NCBI RefSeq assembly: GCF_002118315.1
Contig: NZ_MTSZ01000009.1
Location: forward strand, 59,186 to 123,185
Origin: Kiloniella majae
GTDB taxonomy: Bacteria; Pseudomonadota; Alphaproteobacteria; Kiloniellales; Kiloniellaceae
Reading direction: 5' to 3'
Length of the DNA stretch: 64,000 nt
The position numbers were made by a program, and so were the translations under genes. Every line of letters begins with the position of its first letter. Position 1 is the stretch's first letter. Below are positions 34,639 through 43,199 of the stretch, piece after piece. The notes beneath the pieces are model-generated. The model worked only from the letters and a program-made list of their open reading frames with translations, ran no database searches and had not been told where the DNA came from.

Positions 34639-36201
34639 ATGACTGATAAGAAAATTAGAAACATCCTGCTTATTTCCGTTGATCAATGGCGGGGAGAATG
34701 CCTGTCATCTGCCGGACACATGGTGCAAACACCCAATCTGGATAAATTGGCGTCAGACGGCCTGGCTTTTAGAAAGCACTATACGCAGTGTGTTCCTTGT
34801 GGCCCTTCCAGAACATCGCTGTTAACGTCAATGTACGCGATGAACCATCGTCATGTGTCAAATGGAACGCCATTGGATGCAAGTTTTACCAATATTGCTT
34901 TAGAAGCACGTAAAAAGGGCTATGAGCCAACACTCTATGGCTATACGGACACACCCGTAGATCCCAGAGGACGTGATCAAAACGATCCTGATTTAAAAAC
35001 CTATTGTGGGGTAATGCCCGGCTTTAAGATTGGATCGTTGGTTAGTGAGGAAATGGCAGTTGACTGGTTCGGCGAACTGGAAGCCAAAGGATATCAGCTC
35101 CCTGAGAACCAGTTTGATATTACAATCGGTCAAAATGACTATCCGGGTGTCGAAGAAAGGGGGGTGAGCTTTGCGCCTCCTGCCTATGACAAAGACAGCA
35201 GCGATACGGCTTTTATCGCTGATAAGCTTATCAACTATATAAATATACACAAAGACCCCTGGTTTCTTCATGGTGTTTTCTTGAGGCCGCATCCTCCTTT
35301 GTTTGCGCCAGAACCTTACAACACAATGTATAATCCTGACGATATCGAAATGCCACATCGTTCAGAGAATGTTGAAGCCGAGAAAACGCAACATCCCTAT
35401 TTAGCATTTGCATTGGATAACATGGCCAAAGTTGGTGCTTATATGGGGCATGAAGAAAATGTTCGCGACCTTCCTGATCATGAAATCAAGCAAATGAGAG
35501 CCGCTTATTATGGCTTGATTTCCGAGGTTGATGATCAGATAGGACGCGTTATTCAGGCCCTTAAAGATGCTGATCAGTATGATAAGACACTTATTATATT
35601 TACCTCTGACCATGCGGAACAGCTTGGTGATCACTGGCTGTGGGGAAAACTCGGTTATTTTGATGAGAGTTGCCATATTCCCCTGATCATTAGAGATCCC
35701 AGAGAAGAGGCAAATGCCACACGAGGGCAGGTGATTGATCGTCATTTTACAGAAGCGGTTGATATTATGCCGACCGTTCTCGAATTGATGGAAATGAAGC
35801 CCCCCATGCAGTGTGACGGGCACTCTCTAGGGCCATTCATTGAAGGAAGAAAGCCCAATAAGTGGCGAGGGGAGGTTCACTGGGAAGTGGATTTTCGTGA
35901 TTTGAAGACGCTCAAAGCAGAAGAGAAATTCGGCTTAACAAGTGATCAATGCGTGATGACAATCATTCGGGATGATAATTATAAGTATGTTCACTTTACA
36001 ACTCTTCCGCCTCTTTTGTTTGATTTGAAAAACGATCCGGATGAAGTTTTTAACCTTGCTGAAGATCCTGACTACACCACCATCGTATTATCTTATGCCC
36101 AAAAGATGCTCAGTTGGCGTCAGAACTATGTTGCCCGACGCATGAGCCATATTCAACTGACGTCTGATGGTATTTTAGAGCGAGAATATAATAGAATCTA
36201 A
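34639..36201 (+). CDS. Phosphonate monoester hydrolase/sulfatase-family enzyme
   Basis: A 520-residue alkaline-phosphatase-superfamily enzyme with a formylglycine site, CVPCGPSRTSLLT (Cys 54 in C-G-P-S-R). Metal ligands show in ISVDQWRGE (Asp 15) and FTSDHAEQLGDH. Several stretches match the rhizobial/Burkholderia phosphonate monoester hydrolases closely: TQCVPCGPSR, MNHRHVSN, FLRPHPPLFAPEPYNTMY, YGLISEVDDQIGRV, YKYVHFTTLPPLLFDL and YAQKMLSWRQNYVARRMSH. These enzymes are promiscuous, cleaving phosphonate monoesters, phosphodiesters and some sulfate esters. There is no signal peptide, so it is cytoplasmic. It is monocistronic between two terminators. A formylglycine-generating enzyme must be encoded elsewhere. 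Confidence 0.88.
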   Translation: MTDKKIRNILLISVDQWRGECLSSAGHMVQTPNLDKLASDGLAFRKHYTQCVPCGPSRTSLLTSMYAMNHRHVSNGTPLDASFTNIALEARKKGYEPTLYGYTDTPVDPRGRDQNDPDLKTYCGVMPGFKIGSLVSEEMAVDWFGELEAKGYQLPENQFDITIGQNDYPGVEERGVSFAPPAYDKDSSDTAFIADKLINYINIHKDPWFLHGVFLRPHPPLFAPEPYNTMYNPDDIEMPHRSENVEAEKTQHPYLAFALDNMAKVGAYMGHEENVRDLPDHEIKQMRAAYYGLISEVDDQIGRVIQALKDADQYDKTLIIFTSDHAEQLGDHWLWGKLGYFDESCHIPLIIRDPREEANATRGQVIDRHFTEAVDIMPTVLELMEMKPPMQCDGHSLGPFIEGRKPNKWRGEVHWEVDFRDLKTLKAEEKFGLTSDQCVMTIIRDDNYKYVHFTTLPPLLFDLKNDPDEVFNLAEDPDYTTIVLSYAQKMLSWRQNYVARRMSHIQLTSDGILEREYNRI

Positions 36202-36228
36202 ACCAGACAACGAGCTTAACCGAGCATA

Positions 36229-36263
36229 AAGAAGGCGATGATCAAGTAAATCATCGCCTTCTT
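36229..36263. terminator. Bidirectional terminator between the hydrolase and chemoreceptor genes
   Basis: A perfect 14-base stem (AAGAAGGCGATGAT with ATCATCGCCTTCTT) encloses a 7-base loop between convergent genes. Confidence 0.9.
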
Positions 36264-36288
36264 ATTTGGAATATATTTACAGCTTTTA

Positions 36289-38652
36289 CTATCCTGCCTG
36301 ATCCAAATGTTTTTGATATTCGGATAGGCGTTCACTTAGTTTTTCCGCTTCCTCGGCAAGTTCTTTGGATGTACCGAGAAGACTCTGTGCGGAACTACCG
36401 GTATTAATTGACTGCTGATGCACGTCGTTTACCAGGTCAACAATCTGTCGTGATCCCTGGGCCATGCTTTCAATGTTTTGGGCAATTTCACCAGCAGCTC
36501 GATCCTGTTCGTTAATAGAATCAGATATCTTGTTCTGAGTTTCTCCAACCTGCTGCATAACGGTATCAATTGATTCCATTTTGTCTGTTGTTGCCTGGGC
36601 ATGAACCTGTAGTTCTTTGATCATTGCTGCAACCTGATCTGTCGCAGAAGCAGTTTGTTCAGCAAGGGCCTTCACTTCTGATGCCACAACACCAAATCCT
36701 CGACCAGCTTCGCCAGCTCTTGCTGCCTCAATTGTCGCATTCATGGCCAGAATTTTGGTTTGATTGGTAATTGTCGTGATCAACTCGTTAATCTGGTTAA
36801 TCTTGTCACTGGAGTTACGTAGTTGGGTTACCGTTTCAGATGCCTGTGTTAGATGGCTTAAGGCTTCGGTTGACGTGCTTCTCGCGTGATCAGATTCAGT
36901 ATTAATTGTTCTGATGTCGAGTGACATTGTTTCTGTTGTCTGTGTAACGCCCTGCGCAGAATCATAGCCACTTTGCGCAAGTTGTTGTGTGTTTTCTGCC
37001 TGTGAGGTAACTGTCTGTGATTGTGTGTTCAAAGACGTCGATGTTTCTTCAACATTTTTAGACAGGGCGCTGACACGGTCAGCAACACGCTGAACACTGC
37101 TGATCAATTCACTTGCGGCTTGCTTGTTGCTCTCGCGATCTGTCACATCCAGCCAGGTCAGCATACATGCTTTGAATTCACCAGCATTATCCATCACAGC
37201 AGATGCAGACACCTCCAGTTGACGGCCTTGGAATACAACCAAACGCGTCATAGGCAAGTTTTCCGGTGCGGTCAGCTCGTTAAATTCTGTTTCATCAAGC
37301 TGAAAGAAGTTACCAGTTGTTCCTGTTAAGTCGCTTTCAGTGTTTTCATCTGTGTTTTCTGGGCTTATAAAGCCTCTGGCTTTGAGGTTTGCAAAAGAAA
37401 GCGTGCCTTCAAGATCAATCATTACCGTAGACATGGGGCTTGTTTCCACCATGTTTTGCAGTTGAAAGACCTGGGCGACACTATTACTGAGTTGATCCAA
37501 TGCGGTTGCCATGGTTCTGAATTCATCTGGCCCCACAGTTGGCGGGGTAATATCAACTTCGCCTTCACTGATGGATGTCATGGCTTTTGCAAAGGCTTTG
37601 AGTTTACCAAACACGGCAAAACGGAGCATGAGGAAGGCAACAAGCCAGGTTGTCAGGAAAACGCCCGCCAGAACTTTAATTGCATCCTCGGTTAATTGTT
37701 GAGATCCCTCTGCAAAGTCACTCACATCACGTACCAGGGTCGCTTTGGCCCAAACGGTGTCGTGAGTTCCCATAATAGTAGCTGTGATATAGGCTGTTGA
37801 TCCATCAAGTCTTAGGCCGTCTTCTAATGTTCGGCTATCAACTGGTGTTTCCGCTTCTGTCGCTTCCGAGGCTTCACCTTCTTCGTTTTCAGTAGGGGCT
37901 TCGTTTTCAGTAGAAGGATTTTCTGTTTCAGTTACCTGTTCAGTAGCTTCGCCCGCTTCAGATTTTTCATGGCTATGTTCCTGAAAAGCGAACCCTGTTT
38001 CACTTGAGGGATCATAGATTGTTACATCTGCCCCCAATGTTTCACTAATTCCTTCAAGATATTGCATTGGGTCTGTGACCAACTCTACAAAACCTGCAAC
38101 TCTAAAGCCCCCGATAGGGAAAACCGTAGAATGTACAGGGCGTCCATTGGGATCGGACCAGATATAAGAAATTGGTTTACGTTTTTCTTTTTTGTCTCTG
38201 GCTTTCAGCTCTTCCAATATCGTTGCATTATCGGTGATACGCCCATCCTGTGAAGAGGTAATTAAATCCATATCCGGAGTGTAAAAGTGCGTGGAAATGA
38301 GAGTAATTTCACCCGTTTGGATTTCTTTATTATCACGGTACCACTTGTCAAACGTAGCAATTTCTTCAGGATTATTGGCCTTCATTGCCTTTACAAGGTG
38401 CGCATATCTGGCCCAATCCGAGCCAAGGGTATTTAGCTTGGGTTCATACTTTTGAATGACACGTTCAAGTACCATGAGCTGGAATTGCGTCGTGCTTTCT
38501 TTTTGTAATGTATCAAGTGAAAAGTTTTTGTATTTTTCAAAGGACCAGAACTGGGCCGCTACAATTGCAGCAGAGGCTAAAAGGCCAATCAAAAGAAGAA
38601 TTTTACGTAAAGTCCATATCGTGGACTTTTGGTGGTCCCCCGACCCAAGCAT
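36289..38652 (-). CDS. Methyl-accepting chemotaxis protein with acidic periplasmic insert
   Basis: A 787-residue chemoreceptor. The first membrane helix is at about 14-34, the periplasmic sensor at 35-320, the second helix at about 326-347, a HAMP linker at 348-400, a PAS-like domain at about 401-505, and the signalling domain to 787. The highly conserved tip is [38 protein letters not shown]. Residues about 227-272 of the sensor are an almost pure Glu/Thr/Ala/Ser/Pro tract, clearly a low-complexity insertion. The protein should couple to CheA/CheW and bias flagellar rotation; the ligand is unknown. No other chemotaxis genes are nearby. Confidence 0.92.
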   Translation of the reverse strand: MLGSGDHQKSTIWTLRKILLLIGLLASAAIVAAQFWSFEKYKNFSLDTLQKESTTQFQLMVLERVIQKYEPKLNTLGSDWARYAHLVKAMKANNPEEIATFDKWYRDNKEIQTGEITLISTHFYTPDMDLITSSQDGRITDNATILEELKARDKKEKRKPISYIWSDPNGRPVHSTVFPIGGFRVAGFVELVTDPMQYLEGISETLGADVTIYDPSSETGFAFQEHSHEKSEAGEATEQVTETENPSTENEAPTENEEGEASEATEAETPVDSRTLEDGLRLDGSTAYITATIMGTHDTVWAKATLVRDVSDFAEGSQQLTEDAIKVLAGVFLTTWLVAFLMLRFAVFGKLKAFAKAMTSISEGEVDITPPTVGPDEFRTMATALDQLSNSVAQVFQLQNMVETSPMSTVMIDLEGTLSFANLKARGFISPENTDENTESDLTGTTGNFFQLDETEFNELTAPENLPMTRLVVFQGRQLEVSASAVMDNAGEFKACMLTWLDVTDRESNKQAASELISSVQRVADRVSALSKNVEETSTSLNTQSQTVTSQAENTQQLAQSGYDSAQGVTQTTETMSLDIRTINTESDHARSTSTEALSHLTQASETVTQLRNSSDKINQINELITTITNQTKILAMNATIEAARAGEAGRGFGVVASEVKALAEQTASATDQVAAMIKELQVHAQATTDKMESIDTVMQQVGETQNKISDSINEQDRAAGEIAQNIESMAQGSRQIVDLVNDVHQQSINTGSSAQSLLGTSKELAEEAEKLSERLSEYQKHLDQAG

Positions 38653-39146
38653 GATTTTTATCCCTATATACCGTTATGCGATGCATTTATTTTTTCCTAT
38701 GCAAATTTGTTCATACAAGTGTTGCGATATCGTAAATAAAATGACTTTTATTCAATCTTCGCTCTATTTCGTATGTAATGGGCTTAAGGGGTCGTACTTC
38801 TGTATTTTTAAACGCGATCCTTTAAGATCTTTCGGCACAAAATTTACCGGACCGATACCCAAAGTTATTTTTTAAGTTAAATTTTAGTATTATTTTTCTG
38901 TTAACCTTTTAATATCATAATGTTTTTTGGTATTTTTGGTAAAGGATTTTGCCGCCTTTATAACCAGTAGGAACATCGAAATGCTTCCTGTTGTACAGAC
39001 AAATATAAATTGCTCGCGGTTTCTCTTTGAAAGAAGTGAAATCATGATGTATAAATTCGCCCAGAATTATTTGCCATCCCATGCACAAAATTTCCAACAC
39101 AGGTTATTTTGTCGAGATACAGACAAGAAGGTAAGAGGGGGGAAGA
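38653..39146. promoter_or_regulatory. 494-base divergent intergenic region, no gene seen
   Basis: This AT-rich stretch separates the divergent chemoreceptor and M23 peptidase genes and must carry both promoters. Short ORFs exist (for instance one running into the M23 start), but none has a ribosome site or protein-like composition. GTAAGAGGGGGG-type purine sequence just before 39147 is the peptidase ribosome site. No clear hairpin or operator was found. Confidence 0.5.
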
Positions 39147-40742
39147 ATGGACGTGCATGAGTTTGCGCGAAAAGCAAAGCTTAAAGTTGACCAAGTATTT
39201 GCTCAGCGTGAAATCCATATCCGTTCTCATGATCAGGTAAAGTTTATTCGCCTGACACCACGGTTACAGAAAACCATCGCGACAAGTGTCTTGGCTTTAA
39301 CTGGGTGGATTGCCTTCTCTTCAGGGACAATGTTCTATACAGAACAAAGACTTACCCAAAAAGATACGATCATTGAAGAACAAAAACTCAACTATTTTGA
39401 CCTGCTACAGCAGGTTGGTGAATACCACACGCAATTCTCTAAAATCACAAAAGATCTCCAGGAAAATCAAGATCAGCTTATCAGTTTGTTAGATGGTGAT
39501 GAAGTTGACACTGATGAAAGTACTAAAGTTGTTAACCTTAAAAACTCAGAGAACGAGCGTGCACGTGTCGCGTTGGCTCGACAGGTTTTGGAAGACAAGC
39601 TTGATCAATTCGAAGATGATCTGGAAACAATAGCTGGACAGAGTGAAGCGCTTGAAACTCAGGCAAAACAACTTCGACAGGTCTTGGCAACATCAGAGGA
39701 AGAAAGATTTAAATCTGCTGAAGCAGGGAAAATGCTTGGTGGCAAACTTCTCAAACTTCAAGACGAGCTAGAGGCTGTTACCCTGGCAAAAGAAAAGCTG
39801 GAAAGTAATAAGATTACAATTCTGGCTAATGTCGAAAATCTGGAATCAGAAATTGTAAGTCTCAAAGGGCAGATTGCTGAAAAAGATGAACTCTTTGAAG
39901 AGCAACAAGCTCAAATGGATTCTTTAATGGAAGCAAGAAGGGTAGCAGATAAATCGTCCCAAGAAGCCAGAGACAAACTTTTTGAGCAGGTTTCTATCCT
40001 CGAAATGTATCGCGAAAATAACGAGGGTCTGGAAAACGAAGTTGATCAACTGCAGAATTCTTTAATCGAAGTTTCTAATATCCAACGCGAGCTTGTCGAT
40101 CGTTTAACCGAGCGATCTAAATACAGTCTAGGGGTTATTGAAAAAACCGTAGAGATGACGGGCCTTAATCTGGATACCCTACTTGGATCTGAAGACTTGG
40201 ACACAGGTCAGGGCGGTCCGTATATTCCTGTTGATGAAATCCAGGAAAGCGCCGATTTTGAAGCTTCGGTTAATATGCTTGATATGCAGTTAACACGTTG
40301 GGAAACACTTCAAGACGTTGTCGCAAAGTTACCGCTGACAACACCAATTGATCAGTATCGCATTACCAGTTCATTTGGAAAACGCCGTGACCCTGTGACA
40401 GGTAAAACGTCTGTACACAATGGCCTTGATATGGCTGCTCCGATGAAGTCATCTGTTTACGCGCCTGCACCAGGTAAGGTCGTTTATGCCGGTTGGAGAG
40501 GGCGTTATGGTCGATTGGTCGAAATTGATCATGGTAATGGTATCCGTACGCGTTACGGACATCTAAGAAAATTGCTTGTAAAACAAGGTCAGGAAGTTTC
40601 TCACCGGGAAAAGATTGCTCTTCTTGGGAATTCTGGACGGAGTACAGGGCCTCACGTTCATTATGAAGTTCTATATAACAACAAGCCCGTAGATCCCCGT
40701 AAATTTATTTTGGCAGGTAGACATGTTTTCAAAGTCCAGTAA
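39147..40742 (+). CDS. M23-family (LytM) peptidoglycan endopeptidase with coiled coil
   Basis: A 531-residue bitopic protein with a short cytoplasmic N-terminus, one membrane helix at about 44-63, a long coiled coil at about 65-330, and a C-terminal M23 domain at about 405-520. The zinc site is intact: HNGLD (His 424, Asp 428), RYGHL (His 472) and GPHVHYEV (His 505 region). It should cut peptidoglycan cross-links in the periplasm. The bactofilin gene overlaps its 3' end by 20 bases, so the two are co-expressed. M23 peptidase-bactofilin pairs control cell shape in several proteobacteria, for example the Csd1/CcmA system of Helicobacter. Confidence 0.93.
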   Translation: MDVHEFARKAKLKVDQVFAQREIHIRSHDQVKFIRLTPRLQKTIATSVLALTGWIAFSSGTMFYTEQRLTQKDTIIEEQKLNYFDLLQQVGEYHTQFSKITKDLQENQDQLISLLDGDEVDTDESTKVVNLKNSENERARVALARQVLEDKLDQFEDDLETIAGQSEALETQAKQLRQVLATSEEERFKSAEAGKMLGGKLLKLQDELEAVTLAKEKLESNKITILANVENLESEIVSLKGQIAEKDELFEEQQAQMDSLMEARRVADKSSQEARDKLFEQVSILEMYRENNEGLENEVDQLQNSLIEVSNIQRELVDRLTERSKYSLGVIEKTVEMTGLNLDTLLGSEDLDTGQGGPYIPVDEIQESADFEASVNMLDMQLTRWETLQDVVAKLPLTTPIDQYRITSSFGKRRDPVTGKTSVHNGLDMAAPMKSSVYAPAPGKVVYAGWRGRYGRLVEIDHGNGIRTRYGHLRKLLVKQGQEVSHREKIALLGNSGRSTGPHVHYEVLYNNKPVDPRKFILAGRHVFKVQ

Positions 40743-41397
40743 AACAAACACAAAAGTTGCCACTACAACAGATAGTCCTAAAAAAATTGCTCCTTCGGGG
40801 ATACCTTCTATTTTGAGTCCTGATTTAAACCTTGTTGGTGATTTGACCTCTACTGGCGACCTGCAGATAGACGGTAATGTGCAGGGTGATGTTATTTGCC
40901 GCGCTGTAACTATTGGTGAAAAAGCTGTTGTAACCGGCTCGGTAAAAGCAGATGAAGTCCGGGTCTGCGGCATGGTTAGCGGTCAGCTAAATGCCGATAC
41001 CATTACACTGGCAAGCACGGCAAAGGTTGTCGGGGACATTCTGCACAAATCAATAGCCATTGAAGCTGGTGCACAGGTGGAAGGTCAGTTCAGACGTATT
41101 TCAGACAAGCCAGAGCCAGCAACAAATTCTTCTGTTAGCGCGCTTTCAGAAGCGGAAACAGCAAAGATTCCATCACCCACTGCTGTAAATAGTGGTCCTG
41201 TAAGTGCTGTGGAAGCTGCGTCAACATCATCTTCCGCTTCTCAATCAACGGCCTCATCTAGCCCTGTGACTGGTACGTCGCCATCTGCAACGCCCCTGAC
41301 AGAAGTTAAATCAACCGAAGTTAAGCCTGAAGAAAAAGCGGACGAAAAGAAATCCAGCATTTACGGAGCTTCTTCATCGTGGAATAGCTCTAACTAG
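40723..41397 (+). CDS. Bactofilin (polymer-forming cytoskeletal protein)
   Basis: The central bactofilin beta-helix spans about residues 30-120: ILSPDLNLVGDLTSTGDLQIDGNVQGDVICRAVTIGEKAVVTGSVKADEVRVCGMVSGQLNADTITL shows the regular six-residue hydrophobic rhythm. The tail (about 125-224) is Ser/Thr/Ala/Pro-rich and probably disordered. The protein polymerises without nucleotide and anchors cell-wall enzymes at the inner membrane. It starts inside the M23 gene, a coupling that supports a joint role in cell shape. Its stop touches the stop of the convergent dehydratase gene. Confidence 0.92.
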   Translation: MFSKSSKTNTKVATTTDSPKKIAPSGIPSILSPDLNLVGDLTSTGDLQIDGNVQGDVICRAVTIGEKAVVTGSVKADEVRVCGMVSGQLNADTITLASTAKVVGDILHKSIAIEAGAQVEGQFRRISDKPEPATNSSVSALSEAETAKIPSPTAVNSGPVSAVEAASTSSSASQSTASSSPVTGTSPSATPLTEVKSTEVKPEEKADEKKSSIYGASSSWNSSN

Positions 41398-42377
41398 CTT
41401 TCCAGACACATTTTAAAGATTGAAGGGTCAACGTTTCCCCCGGACAGGGTAAGAGCGATGGCCTTTTTCTTTGTTGAAAGCTTGTTGTGCAGAACTGCAG
41501 CCAAAGCTACTGCTCCACCAGGCTCTACAACAAGTTTAAGTGTTTTAAAGGCAAACTTAACTGCGGCTTTTACCTCTTCATCTGTAACAACAAGACCTTG
41601 TTCCAATAACTCATTGCAAAGCGCAAAGGGTATATTGCCCGGAGTAGGGGTTAAGACAGCATCACAAATAGATCTGGCATTCGGATCATTGCTCACACGC
41701 TTTCCTGCTTCCAACGATCTGGACATATCGTCAAACCCCAGAGGTTCTGCAGAATAGATTTTAGTGTTTGGGGATTTCTCTTTAACCGAAAGTGCAATAC
41801 CTGCTGTCAAACCACCGCCACCAAAGCAGGAAACCATTGCGTCTGGAATTACACCTTTACATGACAACTGTTCGATAATTTCTGCGCCGCAAGTACCTTG
41901 GCCAGCAATAATAAGTGGATGATCATACGGGGGGATTAACAAGGCGTCTGTAGAATTTACAATATCAGCGCCAATTTCTTCCCGATCTTCTTTGAAGCGA
42001 TCGTAAAGAACAACCTTTGCCCCATAAGAGCGTGTGTTTTCGATTTTGATTTCCGGGGCATCACTCGGCATTATTATTGTGGCTTTGGCGTTAAGCAATT
42101 TGGATGCATACGCTACGCCTTGCGCATGGTTTCCCGATGAGAATGTAAGCAGACCTTGTTCTTTTTGCTTCGCAGATAGCGTACTGATGAAGTTATACGC
42201 CCCTCTGAATTTGAAGGAACCGGTATGTTGAAGAACTTCAGCCTTTAGAAAAATCCGTCCACCCGTAATGCGGTTTAATTCGGCATTTTCTATAAGCGGT
42301 GTATAGATTGCTTTTTCGTTTAGGTTCTCCCGGGCTTCACAAATATCGTCGTAAGTCGGAAGTGCTATGGGGGGCAT
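41394..42377 (-). CDS. PLP-dependent serine/threonine dehydratase-family enzyme
   Basis: About 327 residues of the fold-type II PLP family (IlvA/TdcB/serine racemase/EutB-like). HTGSFKFRGAYN carries the Schiff-base Lys, SSGNHAQGVAYASKLL binds the substrate carboxylate, and CFGGGGLTAGIAL is the phosphate-binding glycine loop. It has no ACT domain, so it is a catabolic rather than an isoleucine-pathway enzyme. A TTG at 42392 would add five residues. It lies 20 bases (ATG to stop) downstream of the haloacid-dehalogenase-type gene and is probably co-transcribed. Possible reactions are threonine or serine deamination or 3-hydroxyaspartate ammonia-lyase. Confidence 0.9.
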   Translation of the reverse strand: MPPIALPTYDDICEARENLNEKAIYTPLIENAELNRITGGRIFLKAEVLQHTGSFKFRGAYNFISTLSAKQKEQGLLTFSSGNHAQGVAYASKLLNAKATIIMPSDAPEIKIENTRSYGAKVVLYDRFKEDREEIGADIVNSTDALLIPPYDHPLIIAGQGTCGAEIIEQLSCKGVIPDAMVSCFGGGGLTAGIALSVKEKSPNTKIYSAEPLGFDDMSRSLEAGKRVSNDPNARSICDAVLTPTPGNIPFALCNELLEQGLVVTDEEVKAAVKFAFKTLKLVVEPGGAVALAAVLHNKLSTKKKAIALTLSGGNVDPSIFKMCLES

Positions 42378-42397
42378 TGTAAATAATTCCAAAAATA

Positions 42398-43081
42398 TTA
42401 GTTGTTAGGCTGATAGAGTTGACTGAGTTCGGAAAGACTATCAATTATAAATTCAGGCTTGCCCGGTAAAATTTCTGGTGGACGCTTAAAACGATTGATC
42501 CAAGCTACTCTAAAGCCAAAATGATTTGCACCGGCGACATCCCAGGCATTTGCAGAAACAAACAAAATCTCTTCTGGCTGACACTTAACGTAATCAGTTG
42601 CCAATTTATATACTTGCGGGCTTGGCTTGTAGATCCCTACATCGTCAATAGAAATAGCTTTATCGAGAAAGGGTTGGAGATCTGAATTCTCCAAAGATTT
42701 ATCCAGCATTTCCTGAGACCCGTTACTCAATACAAGAGAAGCGTGCTTGTATTTATTTATTTCTTTTAATGTACTTAGGGCATCTTGATAAGCTGTTAGC
42801 TCAAGATATAACGACATCAACTGCGCGTGCAAATCTTGATCTTCCATATCATGATATTTCAGGGCATAGGTCAGAGCATCTGCGGTTACATTCCAAAAAT
42901 CACTATGTGATTCCATCAGGCTGCGCAGCCAGGAATATTCCAATTGTTTTGTGCGCCAGATATCCGAAATGCCTTGCGCATTAGGGCCAAGCTCTCGTGA
43001 TAGTTTATGAACAGCTGAATGGACATCCAATAGAGTGCCATAAGCATCAAAAACAAATGCCTTAATATCACGTTGCGTCAT
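42398..43081 (-). CDS. Haloacid dehalogenase type II-like HAD hydrolase
   Basis: A 227-residue HAD-superfamily protein starting KAFVFDAYGTLLDVHSAV (nucleophile Asp in DAYGTLLD). It continues with LVLSNGSQEML (motif II), KPSPQVYKLA (motif III Lys) and FVSANAWDVAGANHFGFRVAWINR (motif IV). The FVSANAWDVAGA stretch is typical of L-2-haloacid dehalogenases, which remove halide from 2-haloalkanoates, rather than of phosphatases. It is the first gene of a two-gene operon with the PLP dehydratase. Dehalogenation of a halogenated hydroxy- or amino acid precursor is possible but unproven. Confidence 0.85.
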   Translation of the reverse strand: MTQRDIKAFVFDAYGTLLDVHSAVHKLSRELGPNAQGISDIWRTKQLEYSWLRSLMESHSDFWNVTADALTYALKYHDMEDQDLHAQLMSLYLELTAYQDALSTLKEINKYKHASLVLSNGSQEMLDKSLENSDLQPFLDKAISIDDVGIYKPSPQVYKLATDYVKCQPEEILFVSANAWDVAGANHFGFRVAWINRFKRPPEILPGKPEFIIDSLSELSQLYQPNN

Positions 43082-43199
43082 GTTTGATTACCATGCAAAA
43101 AGTTAGCAGAAGAATGTGCTAAAATGGGGCGAAAACAAAGTACAGTAAAATATAGTCTGTCATTAGGTCACAGGATTGATGAATATAGCTTAGATATAA

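Noticed and set aside
34639..36201. Annotation as a secreted arylsulfatase
   Set aside because: No signal peptide, and the extended matches are to phosphonate monoester hydrolases, so the broader call is used.
38927..39160. 77-codon ORF running into the M23 peptidase start
   Set aside because: No ribosome site, unusual composition, and it overlaps the start of a well-supported gene; more likely chance in a promoter region.
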